From Bacteroidales bacterium (GTDB lineage: Bacteria; Bacteroidota; Bacteroidia; Bacteroidales; UBA4417): 64,000 nt of DNA. Below are positions 45,933 through 56,042 of this stretch, one piece after another. The notes beneath the pieces were generated by a model. The model did not search any database and was not told the origin of the DNA. It saw only the letters and a program-made list of their open reading frames with translations. Position numbers and translations under genes: made by a program. Position 1 is the stretch's first letter; each line of letters starts with the position of its first letter. The stretch spans positions 1-64,000 of the forward strand of contig JADJGZ010000022.1 of assembly GCA_016707785.1 (NCBI GenBank), read 5' to 3'.

Positions 45933-47853
45933 TTATTCTGAATCTGTTTGATTAAATGCATATTGATAATCCATAGGCAGGATTGCTTCATAATCCACAA
46001 CACTTCCCCCGGCTAGGAAAACATCAATAATATTCCTTCCCATTTCAGATAATTCAGGCTTATAGTATTTCTTCAATTGTTCCCTGAAGAATTCAGTAAG
46101 AATCATTGCACCTGCATCATAACCATCGTTACCTACTTCAGGCTGATTATAGACTTTAAGAAAGCGGGAAGGGATTTTGCCACCTTCAATAGTTATATAG
46201 TTTAATTCGTAACCCAGTAACGGGCAACGGGCAGGCTGATATTGATCACTCCTTAGTTTTGCATTGCCTCTGCGGGTAAGATATTCTCTCATAAAAAGCT
46301 GAGGCTTAAATCCTACCTTCCAGATACCAATATGCTGATTTGGGGTAAGCGTAAAGCGGGTACGCGGTGTCCTTGCAATCTGATCCAGCAGCATATTGGC
46401 ATGATGGATCATTTCACCGGTTGCAAAAGGCCAGTAAGAACCTACCCCTTCACTTTCCATTGCTTCAGTTCCAATGATGCTAGGATTCGCATAACCCCTG
46501 GGAGCAACAAGCCTCCATAACCAGGCAAGCGCAGGAGGCAATATGTGGAAAAGTCCAATAATACCATAGGAAGGATGATTTCTGGAGGAAGGCGGAGTGC
46601 GCACACCGAAACTTCTCACATCCACTTTAACCGGTCCATTCACAATTCCCGGAACAATTGAACGGGGAACAATAATCCTCGGATTGGGGCACTTCTTACC
46701 AGGAGCATCTTCAATGTGATCCCATATCAATGCAGTACATCCGGGCTGTGTTTCAATATTCAAAAAGAGAAGCGGACTTTTCACCTTTATGGAAAGTTTT
46801 TCAAGGAAAGGGTCATCACCATAGTCCTTTACTCCATCAACCCTTATAAACCATGAATTCTCCCCGTCGATTATTGATAGTTTGCCATTATTCATCTGGA
46901 CAGAAGGATGACACAAAGCCATATCATCTGCAACCGGGTTGAATGTGCAGAACTGGGGAATAGAAATAAGACGTCGTTCACCGGTCTCAAGGTTTACACC
47001 TATCAGTACCTGGCCTTCCGGTTCCCGAACAATATGTCCCAACATTTCACTTTTTTCCCCCGCCTGAAGCCCCTTCATGCATAAAGGTAGTGATGTTATC
47101 GTATGGACTTGAAACCTGGACGGCTGAACAATGAGCCGTGATCCAGCCCTCCTTTTCACCCTTATCAAGTAATACCGCATAAAGTCCTTTCTTGGCACTC
47201 GGTCCCGGATACAAGTTATAGGAATACACCTCATGCGCAGATTCAGTCCTGTTATGCACCACCACCTGTTTGCCGCCAAAATGGGTATGACGGAAGGTCG
47301 GAGCCACAAATACAACTGATTCGATGCTAAATCCATTAGGTATGCTTTCAAAGGAAATCATTTTCTGAAGCATTGCCAGTCCAAAAGCAAAAAACGCTGC
47401 ATTTGAGGGAACAATAGCTATACCTCCCACTCCCATAGAATCGGGACCCGCCTGGAAAAGAAAGACTGAAAGCGTCTGTTCCTTTAACCAGGCAAAGGTT
47501 TCATTCTGTAGTTGTGAAAAGGGATACCCGAATTTATCTGAAAAACGGACCTTATCGGTAGGAAGCTGATCAGCAATGAACATGGTATCCGGATCCCGGC
47601 GTCGCATATATGGATCCGTGAAATTGGCTGAAATGCCATTGCTTACTTTGTGCAGGACTACTTCGGTGTATAAACCCTTCCCCGGAATATCGTATTTCAC
47701 TTCATAAGTCAGAGAATGGTCGCTTCCCATGGATGCAGCTAATAGCTCATCTGTATAATTATATAATGTAAAATCCTTACAATTCCGAAGAAGGTTAGAA
47801 ACTGAAAGTGGCAGAAAACTACCAACATTTTCTAATATATCAATTTTATTCAT
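45933..47853 (-). CDS. DUF4914-family protein with P-loop, split by a frameshift
   Basis: Two frames make one gene of about 640 residues. The N-terminal fragment (47853-47047) reads FTLYNYTDELLAASMG, NFTDPYMRRRDPDTM, FLFQAGPDSMGVGGIAIVP, FRHTHFGGKQVVVHNR, LYPGPSAKKGLYAVLLDKGE and MHEGASGGGK. The C-terminal fragment (about 47050-45933) resumes SEMLGHIVREPEGQVLIGVN and ends PMDYQYAFNQTDSE. Removing one T from the T6 run at 47051-47056 restores ASGGGKSEML, a P-loop-like motif. The pattern matches DUF4914, an uncharacterised family common in anaerobic Bacteroidota and Firmicutes. The P-loop and general look recall PEP-carboxykinase or HPr-kinase-type folds, but the activity is unknown. Confidence 0.8.
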
Positions 47854-48214
47854 TATTAGCAATATTAGCAAGTATAACTGTACCTCAAATCGGGAACAAA
47901 ATTACTTACAATCCGGCTGAAATATCATTTTTGGTAATGATCTTACAATTAAATAATACTCGTGTCCAATAGTTAAAAAGTTTTTGAAAGAAGGCCTTTT
48001 TTAATAATTGCTTTTGTCTCAGTGTATAAAGATGATATTTCCAGTTTTTCAGGATGCTAACCCCAAATCAAGCATGCGGTAAATATTTCGTAACTTAGGA
48101 GAAAGAAAATGAATTATTATTGGAAAGGATAAAGAACCAAAGTCCATATTGAATTGTTTAGAGACAAACAAATCTATATATCTATATTGTTTAATGCTTA
48201 ATAAAACAGTTTCT
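47854..48214. other. Intergenic spacer between divergent genes
   Basis: About 360 AT-rich bases. No coding frame or RNA gene is supported and no clear -7 box was found; it must hold the promoters of DUF4914 and the patatin gene. Confidence 0.45.
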
Positions 48215-49252
48215 ATGGCAAAAAAAGTGACTATCCTATCAATAGATGGTGGCGGGATCAGGGGTATCCTTCCGGGTGTAGTATTAGCTTACATCGAATC
48301 CCGGCTGAGGGCAAAAGAAGGTGACGCTGTGCGATTAAGTGATTATTTTGATTTGATTGCCGGTACAAGCACAGGCGGAATACTCTCATGTATTTATTTG
48401 ACACCCAATAAAGATGGGCGGCCTAAGTTTACAGCCCAGGAGGCAGTTGACCTTTACCTGGAAAAAGGTAATAAGATCTTTGATGTAGGATTATGGCATA
48501 AGCTAAGAAGTGGATTAAGTGTTACTGATGAGAAATATGAAGCAGATGCTCTTGAAGACAGCCTGAAAGATTATCTTGGGAACCTCAAGTTGAGTGAATT
48601 ACTAAAACCCTGTTTGATTACATCTTATGATATATTCAGGCGTAAAGCCCAATTTTTCAATAAAGCAGATGCGGTCGACAACCCGGTGAAAGACTTCCTT
48701 GTAAGAGATATTGCCAGGGCTACTTCAGCGGCACCTACTATTTTTGAAACGGCAAATATTAAATCCGTTTATGGAACACCTTACTATCTTATTGATGGAG
48801 GAGTGTTTGCGAATAATCCAGCGATGTGTGCTTATGCAGAGGCACGTACCCTGATTTCGATTCGGTATTGCATCACCCCGGAAAATGGATAAACCCATGG
48901 CTAAGAACATGCTAATGCTCTCGATTGGGACCGGTTCCAAAGGTGATCCATACAATTATAACCAGGCTAAAGATTGGGGTTTAGCGGGCTGGATACTGCC
49001 CTTGATTGATATTCTTATGTCAGGAAACTCTGAAACTGTTAACTATCAATTGCAAAAAATGTTCGCTACTATCACACTGCCTGACAATTCGGATTATTAT
49101 CGTTGGGAACCTGAGCGTGCACCTGCGCAGCGGCTATGGATAATGCAAGTCCGGTAAATATGCTTGCTTTGAAGGAAGCTGGTATGCGCTTTGTTTCTGA
49201 AAACGAAGAAAAGTTAGAGTATATCGTGGAACAACTCATCGCCAATAAATAA
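48215..49252 (+). CDS. Patatin-like phospholipase, with three apparent frameshifts
   Basis: From the ATG at 48215 (MAKKVTILSIDGGGIRGILPG). Patatin motifs: oxyanion hole DGGGIRG, nucleophile GTSTGG, and the catalytic Asp in LIDGGVFANNPAM. The enzyme should cleave acyl esters of lipids in the cytosol. After AYAEART the frame shifts near 48850 and again in the A4 run at 48882-48885, after which KPMAKNMLMLSIGTGS continues. A third shift near 49120-49136 is needed to reach ASPVNMLALKEAG ... YIVEQLIANK and the stop at 49250. The repaired length (about 345 residues) fits the family. It has no cyclase or other defence partner nearby, so a defence role is not supported. Confidence 0.82.
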
Positions 49253-49288
49253 ATCAAAATCACAGAGTCATACGGCTAATGTGATGAT

Positions 49289-49330
49289 AAAACAGGCAGG
49301 CAGAAAATCAGTATCTTTGCCTGCCTGTTT
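49289..49330. terminator. Hairpin terminator after the patatin gene
   Basis: AAACAGGCAGGCA (49290-49302) pairs with TGCCTGCCTGTTT (49318-49330) across a 15-base loop, 37 bases after the patatin stop and before the next gene. Confidence 0.75.
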
Positions 49331-49363
49331 ATATTAATAACACTCTTTTCAATTTCATTTCCT

Positions 49364-50479
49364 ATGAGAATTAAGCTGCTTACTTTCATTACCGGTTTTC
49401 TTTCAATCATCTCCGTTCATGCTCAGGTGGCTGAAATAGCAACACTTAATGGTAAACTACCAGGCAATAGCGGATTCTCAATGATCTACCTGGATACCCT
49501 AAGCCAGGCCGGTTCCGAAGATTTTGCGCCGGTGAAGTAACAGCAGAAGGAAATTTTAAAATCAATGCACCTATCAGTAAGACAGATGTCTATAAATTAC
49601 GGCTGGATGATAATAATTATTTAATGTTAATCTTATCCCCCGGCGAAAAGGTAAACCTGATCTCTCCCACTGCCAAACTAGGCATTGATGCGAAGATTGA
49701 TGGGTCACCACAAACAGAATTCCTCTATCGTACCATTAACCTCCTTCAACCCTTTGATGCCAGGAGAGATAGTTTGAACACTCAGTATAATAACATTCAG
49801 AAATCGACGGAAAGGGATTCTCTCTCACCAATGGTTATCGCTGAATTCATGAAAAACGACTCCCTACAGAAGAATCTGCTGCTTAGGGAATTTCAAAAGA
49901 TGCCGGGCACCCTGGCCTGGATGTTCCTGCAGGATAAATTTGATATGACAACAGATTTTGCTTTCATTGATCAGATGGAAAAGGCATTGTATAAATCTTA
50001 TTTCATATTCCATTTGTGGAGCAATACCACAAACAGATTGACGTGGAAAGAAAAACGGCCGTTGGATCTCTGGCCCCTGACATTAAACTTGCTGACCCGG
50101 AAGGTGTGGAAAGAAGCCTTTCATCCTTAAGAGGGAAAAGTAGTCCTGATTGACTTCTGGGCATCCTGGTGTGGCCTTGCAGAAAAGAGAACCCGAATGT
50201 TGTGGAAAGCTTATGCTAAATTCAAAGAAAAAGGATTTTGAAGTATTCAGCGTTTCACTCGACAAGGATCGTGAAAGCTGGTTGAAAGCGATTGCAACCG
50301 ATAAACTTGTATGGCCAAACCATGTAAGTGATCTCAAGCACTGGAAATCGGCAGGTGCAGCGGCCTATGGTGTTACCGCAATTCCCTTTACTGTCCTCAT
50401 TGATAAGGAAGGAAAAATTGTAGCCAAGAAACTTCGTGGTGAGGAATTGGAGAAAAAACTTTCAGAATTACTCCATTGA
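49364..50479 (+). CDS. TlpA-like thiol:disulfide oxidoreductase with DUF4369-type N-terminal domain, heavily frameshifted
   Basis: The ATG at 49364 opens a signal peptide (ISVHAQ). The reconstructed order is a DUF4369-like beta domain (VAEIATLNGKLPGNSG ... GNFKINAPISKTDVYKLRLDDN), a helical middle (PFDARRDSLNTQYNNIQKS), and a thioredoxin domain. That domain reads GKVVLIDFWASWCGPCRKENP after repair, then FEVFSVSLDKDRESW and AIPFTVLIDKEGKIVAKKL. The WCGPC site needs one added C near 50175. Six or so one-base shifts are needed (about 49530, 50005, 50133, 50175, 50200, 50238). Intact pieces are 49624-50130 and 50150-50479. Such proteins reduce disulfides in the periplasm of Bacteroidota. Confidence 0.72.
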
Positions 50480-51094
50480 TCAGTAACGGGCAATCGCTCT
50501 GATTAACGAGGCTTCAGCTCTTATTTTCAAGGGGAAAGCCATAAACTCCACTTCTGAAACCTCTAACAACTGATCAAGCTTTGCCAGGTTCTCAATCATG
50601 AACCTATCTCCCTTCAAGGAATATGCTGTGAAACCGAAATGGTGATTTATCAGGCGATGGTGAATCAAATCCAACAATTCTTACACCCCTGTTCTTTAAT
50701 TCCAGGGCAACTTCATCCTCAAAAACAGGGTAATCATAATAGTATTTATCATCACCCCATTTCTTGTCGTATCCGCTGCAAAACAGGATAATGGGATATT
50801 TTCAAAAACTGAAAACCATTCCTTCCGCATCCTGATTATTGCTTCACCTCTTACGTCCAATACCACGCTTTCCCTGATAAAAAACTCTGCAGGATAGCTA
50901 TCAATGGTCAATTCACCTGATTTCGCATGCATTGGGGCATCCATATGAGTCCCGGTATGCATATTTGTTTCAAGCCGATGCGTAACATAACCGGCACTCT
51001 CCGGTAATGGATCACGGGTAAGGCCCGGTGATTTTTCACCTGGAAATACAGGCATTTCATGATACAAGGTATGAGTAAGGTCAACAATCGTCAT
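50480..51094 (-). CDS. Cyclase-family metal hydrolase (kynurenine formamidase-like), two frameshifts
   Basis: From the ATG at 51094 (MTIVDLTHTLYHEMPVFPGE). The superfamily metal motif HTGTHMDAP is present near residue 50. After ENIP the frame shifts near 50800 (one missing base), then reads ILFCSGYDKKWGDDKYYYDYPVFEDE and VRIVGFDSPSPDKS. One extra G near 50605 shifts it back to GDRFMIENLAKLDQL ... AIARY. Repaired, it is about 205 residues, the usual size for cyclase/formamidase proteins, which hydrolyse amides or lactones in the cytosol with a divalent metal. The substrate is unknown. Confidence 0.78.
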
Positions 51095-51170
51095 TTTCTT
51101 TTCATTTTGAAATTCAGCAATAAACATCTGGAAGTTCAGAAATACCTGGCAAAATCACTCCCCGGCCTTT

Positions 51171-51881
51171 CTATTTCCTGCCAGCCAAAAGTAGTTCTGA
51201 TTTTTCTTCTTCGCCAAGATTTTTCCAGCAAATTCCCCTGAAATCGCAGGGATAAGGATTCATACATTGTTTCCCGGGAGGTATTCCGGGGGAGTTCTTT
51301 AACTCCAGGGTGCTTTTCATCTGAATGAGCCTGTTTTCAATTAACGAAGTAAGATCATCTGCCGGAGTGGGAAGTTCCGTAAAAATGAATAACTCATCCA
51401 AAGGTGTCGCTTCGGTAATCTCATTGTTTATATTTCGGTGAATAAGGAAAAAATTCTTCAAGTCAAGTCCCGATCCCCTGATGACATATTCCTGTATATA
51501 GGCATCCTGAAAATAGGTTTCGCTGAGAGCACTGCTGCTTTTTACTTCATAAGCAATCCAACCACTTTCCTGCTTCACTAATATATCAAGGGCTACTACA
51601 ACTTCATTATGAATAAAACAAGCTTCATAAATAACAGGAATGCCCTCGGCTATGGCTTTAGCTGTCTTGCTGGCAGAGGCATCACTAGGTCGTGGCATTT
51701 CTACTCCACCAGGAAACAGATCCTGTGCAAGTTTTCCAACAATATGGCCCCTTGAGAATTTGGCGAGTTGCTCTTCCGAAAGCTTGTCCCTTAGAAAAGG
51801 CCGGTGCTTGTTCAGATACAATGATTTCAAACACTGTATGCCACGTATATAGGTCGATTTGGAAAGGATAAAAGATGCCAT
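51171..51881 (-). CDS. PD-(D/E)XK nuclease-superfamily protein with Cas4-like cysteines
   Basis: 236 residues, intact. It begins FILSKSTYIRGIQCLKSLYLN, the start seen in RecB-like/DUF2779 proteins. The nuclease core shows ALDILVKQESGWIAYEVKSSSA with the Asp and E-X-K residues. The C-terminal CMNPYPCDFRGICW, together with the N-terminal Cys18, could bind an iron-sulfur cluster as in Cas4 and AddB-type nucleases. No cas genes or CRISPR array are in the window, so a DNA-repair or unknown role is more likely. It lacks the C-terminal ribonuclease-like half of longer DUF2779 proteins. Confidence 0.75.
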   Translation of the reverse strand: MASFILSKSTYIRGIQCLKSLYLNKHRPFLRDKLSEEQLAKFSRGHIVGKLAQDLFPGGVEMPRPSDASASKTAKAIAEGIPVIYEACFIHNEVVVALDILVKQESGWIAYEVKSSSALSETYFQDAYIQEYVIRGSGLDLKNFFLIHRNINNEITEATPLDELFIFTELPTPADDLTSLIENRLIQMKSTLELKNSPGIPPGKQCMNPYPCDFRGICWKNLGEEEKSELLLAGRK

Positions 51882-52037
51882 AAATGTTTATGTTTGCAAC
51901 AAAGGTATAGGATGTTTGTTGTTTATGACTAATTTCGAATCAAGTTGTCAATAACTATTCATGTTTGAAACAGGCATCATGGAATTGTTTTTCATGTCCT
52001 TGTGAATCATACTCAAAATCAACATCAATAAAGAATT

Positions 52038-52786
52038 ATGATCAAAAAGTACTGCTTAATCCTTATTGTTTTCCTTTTTGCATGTCATTCATTCCTTTTT
52101 GCTGACGCCGGACCTAAACCTTCAATGAAGTTCCGTTTGGTCTATAAAACCACTAACCCGGTGAAAGTTATCCAGGGTTGGCAGCTTGAGAGTCGTTTTC
52201 AGACCTTTAACGTATGTGATACCTTGCAACGGCAAGGTCCACAGAGATTCAATGCAAACCAGGAAACTGCAAAATCTGTTTCTTATGGTTATGAGGATTA
52301 TCATAAAATCATCATTCAGTTTGAGGATAGAACCAGGGAAAGCAATGTCTTCGAAAATGAAAGTTTCAATTCGCAATATGAAATCACAGTGTTGGATGAT
52401 CGCCTGGAAGTGAGGGATGTCACTCCTTTTATGAAAGATTCTTCCGTATGGTCAGCTTTTCTTAAAGCCCTGATGCTCACTCTTGCCCTTGAAATCATGG
52501 TGGCATTTGTGTATTTGAAGCTGGCAAAAAAACCACTGAAAATCCTTCTTTTTGTCATCCTGGTTAACCTGATTACCCTGCCCGTCTTTTGGTTTCTTTT
52601 TCCAATGTTTTGAATGTTGGATGGTCATTATACTTGGTGAATTGTTTGCCTTTGCCTTCGAAGCCATGTTCTTTATGGACCTGCAAGACATGGTTCAAAC
52701 CCGGGGAGCATTCTTTTAAGCTTTATGATGAATGTGATGAGCCTTTAATTGGAGGCTTTGCTATTTTATTAATGATCGGTTTCTGA
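52038..52786 (+). CDS. Membrane protein of a Bacteroidota family starting with a DAGPKP ectodomain, C-terminus frameshifted
   Basis: An intact frame at 52038-52613 gives 191 residues: signal peptide (FLFADAGPKPSMKF), a soluble domain with LQRQGPQRFN, SYGYEDYHKIIIQFEDRTRESNVF, and two membrane helices (LMLTLALEIMVAFVYLKL, ILLFVILVNLITLPVFWFLF). In such proteins the membrane part goes on; here the following bases encode further matching pieces in shifted frames (VIILGELFAFAFEAMFF near 52625, then LIGGFAILLMIGF ending at 52786). Three or more one-base shifts would reunite them. Family function is unknown. Confidence 0.6.
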
Positions 52787-52803
52787 TTCAAAAATCTTAA
52801 CTT

Positions 52804-53258
52804 ATGAAATGGATTAATGCAACGGGTATGCTTTTGCAGTTTTTGGCTTTTGGTTTGCGGCCCCTGAACTTCTGGGTGATACGAAATTAAAGGCTTTTGA
52901 GAAAGGCCTGAAAAACCTTATTGCCGCTATTCCAATGATCTTACTCATCCTGTTCATTACCGTTTTCAGTGTCTCCTCAGCAGTAAGTGGTATCCTTAAG
53001 GGAATGAATGCCAGCAGAGAAGGTGTAAATTCTTCAGAGCTCTATTCCTACTATCTCATTTTGCTCTTTGCTTTAATCCTTTACTTCATATTTGTCTTTT
53101 TCTATAAAAGGATACATATTTGGCTGGTAGAACACCTTGCCAAGCCATTATCTTATAAGCTTATTAATCAGCAATCGACACGAAAATCCGCCTTAATTGT
53201 GGGTGCGATATTATTCACGATAGGCTTTCTATGCCAGTTTATCCTGGTTTTCGTTTGA
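52804..53258 (+). CDS. Small membrane protein with one frameshift
   Basis: From the ATG at 52804 (MKWINATGMLLQFLAF). Adding one T in the TTTT run just after (around 52847-52850) gives FWFAAPELLGDTKLKAFEKGLKNLIAAIPMILLILFI and joins the intact frame 52935-53258 (107 residues). The product of about 150 residues has about three to four membrane helices and no recognisable motif. It is next to the preceding membrane protein and may be cotranscribed with it. Confidence 0.6.
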
Positions 53259-53291
53259 AAATCTGGCATGGAACACATAATGATAAGGAAA

Positions 53292-54448
53292 TCACAACTC
53301 TTCTGAATAAACAGCTCCCACCAGGTTCCTCAGGTTATAGCGGGATGCCATAGTTTCTCCATATGCCCCTGCAGATCGGATTGCCAATAGGTCACCTCTG
53401 ACTGTTTCAGGCAGTGTCACCATTTTACCAAAACAATCGCTGGATTCACAGATAGGACCAACCACATCATATTTCTTTATGTGTGGAGAGGTGGTTGTGA
53501 GGTTCTCAATTTTATGATAAGCCTGGTAGAGTGCAGGACGAATCAGTTCAGTCATTCCTGCGTCACAAATAGCGAAATCCACATTTATACCCTGTTTAAT
53601 ATATAGCACCTTTGTGATCAGGCTTCCGCATTGTGCAACAAGTGCCCTTCCGGGTTCGAGATGGAGTTCCTGACCGGGTTCCATTTCCAGGAATTCATGG
53701 AAGATGGAGAAATAGGATTCAAAATCAGGAATCGCTGAAGAATCAGGTTGCTGGTAATCGATTCCAAGGCCTCCCCCAGGTTAAGAATTTTAGGGAACAG
53801 ATGCTGATGCTGAAACCACTGGTTGATTTCATTTACCCTGATACATAAATTTTTATAGGCATCCAGGTCAGTGATCTGAGAACCAATATGAAAATGAAGC
53901 CCAATAACTTCAAGATTAGGAAGGACGGAAAGTTTTTCAAGCACTACATCAAATTCCCAGGGATTGATCCCAAACTTATTCTCCTCCAACCCGGTAGTGA
54001 TATATTTATGTGTGTAAGCAGGTACATTCGGATTGATCCTCAAAGTTATCCTGGCTTTCCGGCCTGATCCCCGTGCAATGGAATCAATTATTTCCAATTC
54101 CTGCAGAGATTCACAATTGAAACATAGTATTTCTGATTGAATGGATTGACTGATCTCAAGATCTGTTTTTCCAACGCCGGAAAAAACTACCTGGTCGGGT
54201 TGGAAGCCGGTTTCTATTGCCCTTAATACTTCATTACCACTCACACAATCAGCACCATAGCCTGAAGCAGATATAATTCGCAGAATTTCAGGATTGGAAT
54301 TAGCTTTCAGCGCGTAATGAAGGTGAAAACCATAGGAATCAGCCAATGAAATCGCTTTTGCCAGGGTTTTCCTTAGTAAATCCAAATCATAGAAATAGAA
54401 AGGAGTATTCATCCTTCCAAATGCTTCTATGGTCTCTTTAGTAAACAT
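53292..54448 (-). CDS. lysA: Diaminopimelate decarboxylase, split by a frameshift
   Basis: PLP enzyme that makes L-lysine from meso-diaminopimelate in the cytosol. The N-terminal fragment (54448-53618) has HLHYALKANSNPEIL with the PLP lysine, GYGADCVSGNEV, NPNVPAYTHKYITTG, NKFGI and GLHFHIGSQI. The C-terminal fragment (53684 and upstream to 53292) has EPGRALVAQCGSLITKVLY, DAGMTELIRPALY, GPICESSDCFG and AGAYGETMASRYN. Adding one C to the C5 run at 53773-53777 restores LNLGGGLGIDY, the PLP phosphate-binding loop. The repaired length is about 385 residues. It follows lysC by 14 bases in one operon. Confidence 0.9.
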
Positions 54449-54462
54449 GTATGCCCTTTTAT

Positions 54463-55797
54463 TTAACTCAATTGATCCTTATGACTGAATAGTTTTGCAC
54501 TCAGGCAGTTCAAAGCCTGTTTCTTATCAGAAGAGGAAACCAGGATTGATATATTGTTTTGTGATCCTCCATATGAGATCATCCTCACCGGAATTTCCTT
54601 TAATGCCTCCAGTGCCAGGCGCATGGCATTAGTATTCCCAGCAATTCCTTCACCAACAATGCATATAATTACCTGATCCTTATCAATTTCCACTGTTCCA
54701 TATTTCCCGATATCTGCAATTAAACGATGAAGGTTCGTGGTGTCGTCAATCGTGAGGGAAACACTTATTTCGGAAGTGGCGATCATATCAATAGGTGTAC
54801 GATAGATCTCGAAAAGCTCGAAAATCTTACTTAAAAATCCATAAGCCAGTAACATCCGGCCCGACTTGATCCTGATCGCGGTTATACCGTCCTTGGCTGC
54901 CACAGCTTTTACGGCAGCACCAATGCTGATGTCAGAAATCAATGTTCCAAAAGCATCAGGATCCAGGGTATTCTTAACCCTGACGGGAATTGAAGCCGTT
55001 TTCGCCGGTTGAATGGTAGCAGGATGAAGAATCTTGGCTCCGAAATAGGCCAACTCAGCTGCTTCATCAAAAGAAAGAGCAGCGATTGGATGGGTATCTT
55101 TAACAATCCTTGGATCATTATCATGAAATCCGTCAATGTCGGTCCAGATCTGTACTTCACTGGCATCAACAGCAGCCCCGATCAGTGAAGCCGAATAATC
55201 ACTTCCTCCCCTTTTCAGATTATCAATTTCACCAAAAACATCTCTGCATATAAATCCCTGGGTAATGAAGATGGAAGTCCCGGGCAATGATGACAGCTCT
55301 CTTTCAAGGTTTTGCCTGATATAGAATGTATCCGGTTCCCCATCTCTGTCAATCCGCATAAAATTCAATGCAGGAATTAACTTTGATTCAATTCCACACT
55401 CTTCGAGATAAAACTGGAATAATGCAGTCGAGATCAATTCACCCTGGGCAAGGACACATTTTACTTCATTTGCAGTGAAAATATCATAAGCGAAACTTCT
55501 CAGGTATTCAAAATGTGACTCGAGTAAATGTAAACTCTTCTGCTTATATTCATCGAAATAATATAGCTGATGAACCACAGTTTTGTATTGATCATGAAGC
55601 TTATCAATAGATTGTAATGCTGCTTCATTCTTTTTAGAAGTATAAAAAGCAGCAATCTCCACCAATTGATTGGTTGTTCCGCTCATTGCAGATAATACCA
55701 CAATTTTGGGTAAATCATCCCGGATAATTAGTGCTGCTACAAGTTTCATCCTTTCCGCAGAACCTACGGAAGTGCCTCCAAATTTCTGGATCAGCAT
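54463..55797 (-). CDS. lysC: Aspartate kinase
   Basis: 444 residues. It begins MLIQKFGGTSVGSAERM (kinase signature), with LKRGGSDYSASLIGAA and WTDIDGFHDNDPRI in the active site and a C-terminal pair of ACT domains (about 300-444: LLAYGFLSKIFELF, VEIDKDQVIICIVGEG). It phosphorylates L-aspartate, the first step toward lysine, threonine, methionine and diaminopimelate. The ACT pair suggests feedback control by an amino acid, most likely lysine given lysA next door. Monofunctional, not fused to homoserine dehydrogenase. No lysine riboswitch was recognised in the leader. Confidence 0.94.
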   Translation of the reverse strand: MLIQKFGGTSVGSAERMKLVAALIIRDDLPKIVVLSAMSGTTNQLVEIAAFYTSKKNEAALQSIDKLHDQYKTVVHQLYYFDEYKQKSLHLLESHFEYLRSFAYDIFTANEVKCVLAQGELISTALFQFYLEECGIESKLIPALNFMRIDRDGEPDTFYIRQNLERELSSLPGTSIFITQGFICRDVFGEIDNLKRGGSDYSASLIGAAVDASEVQIWTDIDGFHDNDPRIVKDTHPIAALSFDEAAELAYFGAKILHPATIQPAKTASIPVRVKNTLDPDAFGTLISDISIGAAVKAVAAKDGITAIRIKSGRMLLAYGFLSKIFELFEIYRTPIDMIATSEISVSLTIDDTTNLHRLIADIGKYGTVEIDKDQVIICIVGEGIAGNTNAMRLALEALKEIPVRMISYGGSQNNISILVSSSDKKQALNCLSAKLFSHKDQLS

Positions 55798-56042
55798 GAT
55801 CTGTCTGAATTTTTCGCCCTCGACTACTTAAAGGGCCTGTTGATTACTGTATTTATTTCCCGGGTCTTAGTCCATTAATGTCTATCCTGAAGAAATCTTC
55901 AGAAACCATTGTCATGATTAAGAAAACTAACATTTAAAAGTACCATATTGTTTCCTGCTGACCGATAAATGACCATCAACATAAGAGAACGTTCAGCTAC
56001 TGATGCTACATAGAAGGTCTGTCAGACTCAGCAAAACGTACT

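Noticed and set aside
46332..47351. A separate protein starting at 47351 on the minus strand ahead of the DUF4914 C-terminal fragment
   Set aside because: The first 100 codons overlap the conserved N-terminal fragment in another frame and look unlike a protein; only the part after about 47050 continues the family.
48215..49252. Patatin gene as a CBASS (CapV-type) defence effector
   Set aside because: No cGAS/DncV-like cyclase, no accessory CBASS genes and no other defence gene adjoin it; the patatin motifs alone do not show defence function.
51171..51881. A true cas4 gene
   Set aside because: No CRISPR array or cas1/cas2 within the window, and the N-terminus matches DUF2779/RecB-like proteins better.
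52690..52710. tRNA-like GGTTCAAACC sequence
   Set aside because: No cloverleaf can be formed around it, and it lies in the shifted coding remains of a membrane protein gene.
55798..56042. Lysine riboswitch in the lysC leader
   Set aside because: Only a 6-bp hairpin (55887-55902) is seen and none of the conserved L-box core could be recognised.
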